Source: an uncultured Vampirovibrio sp. (GTDB taxonomy: Bacteria > Cyanobacteriota > Vampirovibrionia > Gastranaerophilales > Gastranaerophilaceae). From it: a DNA stretch of 11,641 nt. Made by a program: the position numbers and the translations under genes. Of this stretch, positions 7,431 through 11,641 are shown one piece after another. The stretch is taken from contig CAJTWU010000040.1 in assembly GCA_910579975.1 (NCBI GenBank), positions 1 to 11,641 on the forward strand, given 5' to 3'. Numbering within the stretch: the first letter of the stretch is position 1; each line of letters begins with the position of its first letter. Below the pieces are notes generated by a model. It searched no databases. It saw only the letters and a program-made list of their open reading frames with translations, and was not told the DNA's origin.

Positions 7431-7997
7431 TTATGGTGCTGTTGCAACATTAACCAGTGTTGGTCTTAGAACCTTATCCCCTAATTTGTAACCTTTTTGG
7501 AGTTCTGTAATAACTGTGTTTTCAGGCTTTTCATCAGTAGGTGTCTGCATAACTGCTTCATGAAGGTTCGGGTCAAATTCTTCTCCCTCTGCTGAAATGA
7601 CTTCTAAGCCTATTTTACCTAAAACATCATTAAGATTTTTGTATGCCAAATTAAAGCATTCTTTAACTTTTTCACAATCTTCAACTGTTTCAATTGCTTT
7701 GGCGCCTCTATCAAAATTGTCAAGAACTTCAATAAGTTTTTTTACTGTATTTTCTGCACCATATTTTAAAAGATTTTCACGTTCCAGTTCCTGACGTTTT
7801 CTAAAATTATCGAAATCAGCAGCAAGACGTATGTACTGATTATTCAATGTTTCATATTTTTCTTGCCATGGATTAGTTTCTTCCGGCTGTTCTTTTTCTT
7901 CAATTTTTTCTTCGTTTTCTATTTCTGTATTTTCAGCAGCTGTTTCTGCTTCTTCTTTATTTTCTTCAAAATTAGTATTCTTGAATGGATTATCCAT
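7431..7997 (-). CDS. grpE: Nucleotide exchange factor GrpE
   Basis: Releases ADP from DnaK and so resets the DnaK-DnaJ cycle. The 188-residue protein has a very acidic, Glu-rich disordered N-terminus (10-41), a long coiled-coil helix (about 43-100, including NQYIRLAADFDNFRKR), and a C-terminal beta domain with EEFDPNLHEAV (139-149) and KGYKLGDKVLRPTLVNV (168-184), the family signature. The start at 7997 is fixed by AAGGGAGGAA at 8001-8010, with GGAGG five bases before the ATG. A possible longer frame to 8054 adds 19 Ile-rich residues with no family match and would read through the promoter region, so I rejected it. This is the first gene of the minus-strand train and is transcribed divergently from the large plus-strand gene. 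Confidence 0.97.
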   Translation of the reverse strand: MDNPFKNTNFEENKEEAETAAENTEIENEEKIEEKEQPEETNPWQEKYETLNNQYIRLAADFDNFRKRQELERENLLKYGAENTVKKLIEVLDNFDRGAKAIETVEDCEKVKECFNLAYKNLNDVLGKIGLEVISAEGEEFDPNLHEAVMQTPTDEKPENTVITELQKGYKLGDKVLRPTLVNVATAP

Positions 7998-8018
7998 GAT
8001 TTCCTCCCTTATTACATG

Positions 8019-8046
8019 ATTATATATGATAATTATATGTTGGCAA
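8019..8046 (-). promoter_or_regulatory. Candidate sigma70-type promoter for the grpE-led operon
   Basis: On the minus strand TTGCCA (8046-8041) and TATAAT (8024-8019) are separated by 16 bases, five of six and six of six matches to the consensus. Transcription would begin near 8012, leaving a very short leader before the Shine-Dalgarno site at 8001-8010. A second TATAAT occurs at 8037-8032 but has no good -35 partner. No CIRCE (TTAGCACTC-N9-GAGTGCTAA) element is present. Confidence 0.5.
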
Positions 8047-8052
8047 ATCACC

Positions 8053-8093
8053 ATTGGGGTAAAAATTTATTTTTTCTTAATTATTGGGGTAAA
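8053..8093. repeat. Pair of 11-bp direct repeats, ATTGGGGTAAA, spaced 30 bp apart
   Basis: ATTGGGGTAAA occurs at 8053-8063 and again at 8083-8093, exactly 30 bp apart start to start. Similarity extends a few bases downstream, to about 14 matches in 16. Relative to the proposed grpE transcription start near 8012, the copies lie at about -41 to -51 and -71 to -81, on one helix face, which suits a tandem activator or repressor site. The G-run stands out in very AT-rich DNA. The bound factor is unknown. They could instead serve the plus-strand gene. Confidence 0.5.
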
Positions 8094-8101
8094 TATATTT
8101 G

Positions 8102-8141
8102 TAAACTTTTGTAACAGTTATTAACCAAATCCTAAAGTTTA
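8102..8141. repeat. Imperfect dyad upstream of the large plus-strand gene
   Basis: TAAACTTT (8102-8109) and AAAGTTTA (8134-8141) are perfect 8-bp inverted arms. Between them lie two overlapping small palindromes, TAACAGTTA (8112-8120) and GTTATTAAC (8117-8125), the second nearly sharing the centre of the long dyad. It could be an operator for the gene at 8204, or chance in AT-rich DNA. I see no convincing -35/-10 pair for that gene. Confidence 0.3.
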
Positions 8142-8190
8142 TATCACAAATGCCGTTAACACATGCAAAGTAAGTTTTGGAGAAAAATAT

Positions 8191-8196
8191 AAGGAG
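8191..8196 (+). promoter_or_regulatory. Ribosome binding site AAGGAG for the large gene
   Basis: AAGGAG lies seven bases before ATG 8204 and fixes the start of the 1146-codon open frame. It is as strong as the sites used in the opposite operon. Confidence 0.85.
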
Positions 8197-8203
8197 TAAT
8201 TTT

Positions 8204-11200
8204 ATGTCTGGTAAAGAGATTCGTAATTACGAGTTTAAAACTCAAAATGCGCAAGCATTTATTAATGACAAAGGTGAACTTAAGTTTAAAGGAAAAAAAG
8301 GCGGTAAAGAATTAAAACAATTGCAGCCGCTTTTTGATGCAATTTTAAAAGCTGATAATTCCTACAAATCCAACAAGAAAAAATTAGATTCTGATAAAGA
8401 AAAAGCATTAATGAATAAACTTCATGACTTACTAATGGCTGATGATAAAGTTGATTCTAATGAGTTAAAATTGGCTGATGAGTTTGTGAAATCAGGTTTA
8501 TCTGTTGAAGCATTTATTGATAAGAAAATAGCTGAACTAAATCCTGAGAAGACTGCTATAGAAGAAACTGTAGTAATTGAGGATGATCCGGTTGCAGATG
8601 AGATTTTTGAAGAGCTTGTCAATCAAAATCTGTTAAGTTCCCAGCAGAATGTACCTGTTGTAGAACAAAAGCCTGATCCAAGAGTTTCTCAAAATGCGTT
8701 TAATCAAACAATCCAAAACCAAAAAATAAGAATTCAAGATAAAAAAGATGAATTAACAAATGCTTTTACAAAAGAAGTTAAAGTAGAAAAAGGCGTTTAT
8801 CTTTATAATGTAGCAGTTCAGGCACTAAAAGATGAAGGTATTGAACATCCGACTGCCAAGCAAATTAATGCACGTCTTGCAGAAATTGCATTAGTTAATG
8901 ATATTAATGATGTAAATAGAGTCCCTCTTAATAAAGTTATTAAGGTTGGTAAAGTTGGTGCACCGGTTCAACCGGTGGTTGAACCTTCCCCTACTGTAGG
9001 GGAAAATCCCGTAACACCATCATCTATCACGCTTGAAGAGAAGCCTGTTGTAGATACTTTGACCGAACTTGGATATTCATCAGAAGATAAAACCGAAGGT
9101 GAAAATGATGATGCATTTACTTATAAAGAATGGACAAAAGAAGGCTCTGCAACTATCTATACTACAGAAGTTGATGGTACAATCTTATCTGCAGTCAGTC
9201 TAGAAGATTTAAAAGAATTGAAAACAAAATACGAGGCTGCAGTTATAACATCTGCACCAGAAGGAGAAGAAACAGATGAGGCTAAGGTAACAAGACAAAA
9301 CACAAATCTTGCTAATCTGAAGCAGCGTATTGACTTATCCGGTGGTAATCTTGATGTAATAAAAGATGTAATTGATAAATTGAGAGAAGAAGGCAATGTT
9401 CAACTTGAGTCCGCTGAAGTTCAAGCTTTTGTTCAGGATTTGGTAAGAACTAAAAATGTTGATATCCTGACTAAATTGTTGGTAAATGGTTCTGATGAAT
9501 TTACAAATGAGCTTATAAAAAATGAAGAAACTGCTAAAACGATAGTTTCTTTATATAAAGAAATTCGCGATAAAGAAAATGCCGGAGTCAAGCTTAATGA
9601 TGATGAAATTGCTTTGAAAGACTTTTATACACAGAATATATATTCAAAAACACTATATACAATTGCAGCTGATGAAGAAAAAGGAACTGTAGAAAAAGAA
9701 GTACGATGCTCTGCTATAACTGGTGATTTAGGATATATGGCAACTGTTGATGGAACTAATTATAGTGCGTTTAGTTCAGAAATACTTGATGAGTTTGTAA
9801 AAGCCCTACAAGCTGCAGATACAGATGAAGAGAAAACAGCTGTATTTAAACAATTTGCAAATACAGAAGATAAAGCTTTAGCGCGAACATTAGCTGTAAA
9901 AGCAGATACATTAAAAGCCTCTAAAGAAGATGTATTAGCCTTTGTTGCTAATAATGATATGTTTGTTATTTCAACGTTAGATTATACTCCATCAGCTGAA
10001 GAGGCTCCAGCATTTAATAAAGCAGTAGCTGATAGAATTGTAGCTCTATATGAAGCTGGTGCTGGTAATCCGGCAAATATGGAATATCTTGATGAAGCTG
10101 TTGAAAAAATTAATGCAGCTTACGATTTAGAAGAAGATAAGCAAAATGCTACAAATAAAATTCTGGAATCTTTCTTTGAGGTGACCGGTGAAGGTGAAAA
10201 TAAAGAATACACTTTTAAACCTTCAAGACGTCCAGTCTGGGAAGAAATTTATATAATGCTGCGCAATATACCGGCAGGTATGCAAAAAGCTGTATTAGAC
10301 TCTGTTACATCGATAGATGATTTAGGCAAAGGACAGTATACACAGTCTTTAGAAACAAATGCTCAGTACATTACTACTGCTGATTTGAAAGCCAAATATG
10401 CAGAATTATTTGAAAAAGCTGCGGCAGAATTTGACTTGGAAAATGATTTAGAAGGCGCTCAAGCTAAAGTTCTTAAATTTATAGAGGCTGTTGGAGAAAA
10501 TATTGACTTGATACCTTTTGGTAAAATTCAGGAAAAATTCGGCGATGTTACATTTGTTAAAGATTATCTTGGTCCTTTAAAGAATGAAAATGAGAATATC
10601 TTACGAAAGCTTACGCTTCTTGATTTAGATATTAAAGAAACAGAGTCTGATGGCAATGTGACTTATAATGTTAGTTTTTCAATAGCTGCAAATGTTGATT
10701 ATAATGCTGATGTTGCCCATATTGTATTGAGTGCCGCTTCAAAAGAAGAGTTACTTGCAAAAGCAGAACAATATATTGAATTACAGAATATTGTCTATGA
10801 AGCGAAGACCAATGAAGCATCTTCTAAATTTACTGATACAGAAAGAGGTATAAATATGGCTCGTCTTAAAGAAATATTTAATGATGAAAATATAGATAAA
10901 GATGTTAAATTGTCCGTTGTTAATTTTGTAGTTGGTAAATGGGATTTATATGATGAAGAATTAATTGACAATATCATTGATACAAAAGACCCTGATTTTA
11001 TTAAAGAAGAATCCATAGTAGGCAGGGAGGGTGTAAAATTAAATCCGACACAAATGGCAACATTAATTGACTATGCTGTAAAGCCTAAGTTAGAAGACGG
11101 TAATGATAATCCATTCTATTTAGGAACTGAATCTGGTAATCAAATCAGAAATGTAATAATAAATAGTGGAAATAAGGAACAAATAACTGCTATTTATGAT

Positions 11201-11641
11201 AGCTTACGATCTAGTGATCAGTTGTATGTATTAAGCAAGCATTTTGAGTTTTTTGAGGATGCAAATGATAAGTTTGAACAATTGATTAATAAAGTTATTG
11301 ATACAAATGAACAAGATGGCGCATTTGCATTTGTTGAAGTATTAGAATTGGCAATGGATAAGCAGTTAACACTTTCCCAAGAGACTGCAAATAAGTTAAT
11401 GAACAAAATCCAACGACCATTACCGGTACATGACGGTCGAGAGCCGATTTATTCCTGGGCAGATTTCTATGGAAATACAATTTTCTATAGAAAGAAAACT
11501 GGTTCTGATGGTAAAGTAACATTTGAAAGATGTAATGCTTCTGATTATGCTGCAGAAATAAAATATGAAACTGATAATAACGGAACTTCTCATACTAAAG
11601 AAAAACGACAGGCTGAGGCTCTATCAAGACTATCAGTTTCA
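8204..11641 (+). CDS. Very large modular helical protein with a probable LysM domain, 3' end outside window
   Basis: One frame is open for 1146 codons to the right edge with no stop. I do not recognise the whole protein. Residues 1-110 are charged and helical, with a short acidic stretch DDKVDSNEL (80-88) recalling half of an EF-hand/TerB-type loop. Residues 191-250 look like a divergent, expanded LysM domain: VEKGVYLYNVA at 193-203 resembles the LysM opening V-x-x-GDTLYxIA, then IALVNDINDVNRV (228-240) and LNKVIKVG (242-249). A Pro/Val linker (254-281) follows. From 300 on it is mostly helical, possibly a solenoid, with strand-turn-helix elements containing T-x-VDGT-x-x-SA at 321-330 and 514-522. 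Only two Cys (502, 1110) are present. There is no Sec signal peptide or membrane segment. Peptidoglycan or glycan binding is inferred from the LysM call only. It is strongly acidic and has codon use like its neighbours. Confidence 0.85.
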   Translation, partial: MSGKEIRNYEFKTQNAQAFINDKGELKFKGKKGGKELKQLQPLFDAILKADNSYKSNKKKLDSDKEKALMNKLHDLLMADDKVDSNELKLADEFVKSGLSVEAFIDKKIAELNPEKTAIEETVVIEDDPVADEIFEELVNQNLLSSQQNVPVVEQKPDPRVSQNAFNQTIQNQKIRIQDKKDELTNAFTKEVKVEKGVYLYNVAVQALKDEGIEHPTAKQINARLAEIALVNDINDVNRVPLNKVIKVGKVGAPVQPVVEPSPTVGENPVTPSSITLEEKPVVDTLTELGYSSEDKTEGENDDAFTYKEWTKEGSATIYTTEVDGTILSAVSLEDLKELKTKYEAAVITSAPEGEETDEAKVTRQNTNLANLKQRIDLSGGNLDVIKDVIDKLREEGNVQLESAEVQAFVQDLVRTKNVDILTKLLVNGSDEFTNELIKNEETAKTIVSLYKEIRDKENAGVKLNDDEIALKDFYTQNIYSKTLYTIAADEEKGTVEKEVRCSAITGDLGYMATVDGTNYSAFSSEILDEFVKALQAADTDEEKTAVFKQFANTEDKALARTLAVKADTLKASKEDVLAFVANNDMFVISTLDYTPSAEEAPAFNKAVADRIVALYEAGAGNPANMEYLDEAVEKINAAYDLEEDKQNATNKILESFFEVTGEGENKEYTFKPSRRPVWEEIYIMLRNIPAGMQKAVLDSVTSIDDLGKGQYTQSLETNAQYITTADLKAKYAELFEKAAAEFDLENDLEGAQAKVLKFIEAVGENIDLIPFGKIQEKFGDVTFVKDYLGPLKNENENILRKLTLLDLDIKETESDGNVTYNVSFSIAANVDYNADVAHIVLSAASKEELLAKAEQYIELQNIVYEAKTNEASSKFTDTERGINMARLKEIFNDENIDKDVKLSVVNFVVGKWDLYDEELIDNIIDTKDPDFIKEESIVGREGVKLNPTQMATLIDYAVKPKLEDGNDNPFYLGTESGNQIRNVIINSGNKEQITAIYDSLRSSDQLYVLSKHFEFFEDANDKFEQLINKVIDTNEQDGAFAFVEVLELAMDKQLTLSQETANKLMNKIQRPLPVHDGREPIYSWADFYGNTIFYRKKTGSDGKVTFERCNASDYAAEIKYETDNNGTSHTKEKRQAEALSRLSVS
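8774..8953 (+). other. Region encoding a probable divergent LysM domain (residues 191-250 of the large protein)
   Basis: The segment keeps the order of a LysM motif: V-x-KG-x-x-LYNVA, a helix pair, A-x-x-N-x-I, and a closing hydrophobic LNKVIKVG. A longer middle helix (ALKDEGIEHPTAKQINARL) replaces the usual short one. Canonical GDTL is replaced by GVYL at 197-200. LysM binds N-acetylglucosamine-containing polymers in known families. The assignment is by eye and moderate in strength. Confidence 0.5.
8965..9004. repeat. Two abutting perfect palindromes inside the coding sequence
   Basis: The first palindrome has 9-bp arms GGTTCAACC (8965-8973) and GGTTGAACC (8977-8985) around GGT. The second follows with no gap: TTCCCCTAC (8986-8994), T, GTAGGGGAA (8996-9004). 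Both are perfect and richer in G+C than the surroundings. They encode residues 254-267 of the Pro-rich linker just after the LysM-like domain and keep the frame open. A mobile palindromic insertion, a protein-binding site or an mRNA structure are all possible. Confidence 0.8.

Noticed and set aside
7998..8054. 19-codon N-terminal extension of grpE
   Set aside because: It is Ile-rich, matches no GrpE, lies over the probable promoter and the strong GGAGG site, and the ATG at 7997 is ideally placed.
7863..8114. Phe-rich plus-strand frame opposite the grpE start
   Set aside because: Its Phe-rich sequence is the reverse complement of the Glu-rich GrpE N-terminus (GAA/TTC), a typical artefact.
8965..9004. 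Tandem hairpins as a transcription terminator
   Set aside because: They lie well inside an open reading frame, no T-run follows, and the frame continues for more than 870 codons.
8422..11522. Several Ser-rich or short minus-strand open frames opposite the large gene
   Set aside because: They have no ribosome binding sites or recognisable proteins and are antisense shadows of a long coding frame.

Overview
The window is AT-rich bacterial DNA with tightly packed genes, Shine-Dalgarno-led starts (AAGGAG and GGAGG types), stops TAA or TAG, and TGG read normally as Trp. A cleavable-type signal peptide on a beta-propeller protein and the style of the housekeeping proteins fit a low-GC, Gram-negative-type host lineage. 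A gut-type non-photosynthetic cyanobacterial relative (Vampirovibrionia/Gastranaerophilales) is my best guess. It rests on overall impression, not on a diagnostic marker, and other low-GC phyla are possible.

Left and centre (1-7997) is one minus-strand gene train, probably one operon. Read 5' to 3' on the minus strand it is: grpE, dnaJ, a secreted beta-propeller protein, a class I O-methyltransferase, glmU, rph, a DUF475/TerC-like membrane protein, cca, and the first 54 codons of a probable glycosyltransferase that runs off the left edge. Most junctions are overlaps or gaps of 0-4 bases; the largest are 23 bp (grpE-dnaJ) and 52 bp (dnaJ-propeller). Functions fall into protein folding (GrpE, DnaJ; no dnaK here), envelope precursor supply (GlmU makes UDP-GlcNAc; probable glycosyltransferase) and tRNA 3'-end maturation (RNase PH trims, the CCA enzyme adds).

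Between 7998 and 8203 lies a divergent intergenic region. It has a plausible sigma70-type promoter for grpE, two copies of an 11-bp direct repeat spaced 30 bp apart just upstream of it, and a long imperfect dyad nearer the plus-strand gene.

The right 3.4 kb (8204-11641) is a single uninterrupted plus-strand reading frame of 1146 codons, still open at the right edge. It encodes a very large, acidic, mostly helical protein that I do not recognise as a whole. It has a charged N-terminal region, a likely divergent LysM domain (about residues 191-250), a Pro-rich linker encoded by two abutting DNA palindromes, and then hundreds of residues of helical modules with a recurring strand-turn-helix element. 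It has no visible Sec signal peptide. This is the most novel part of the window.
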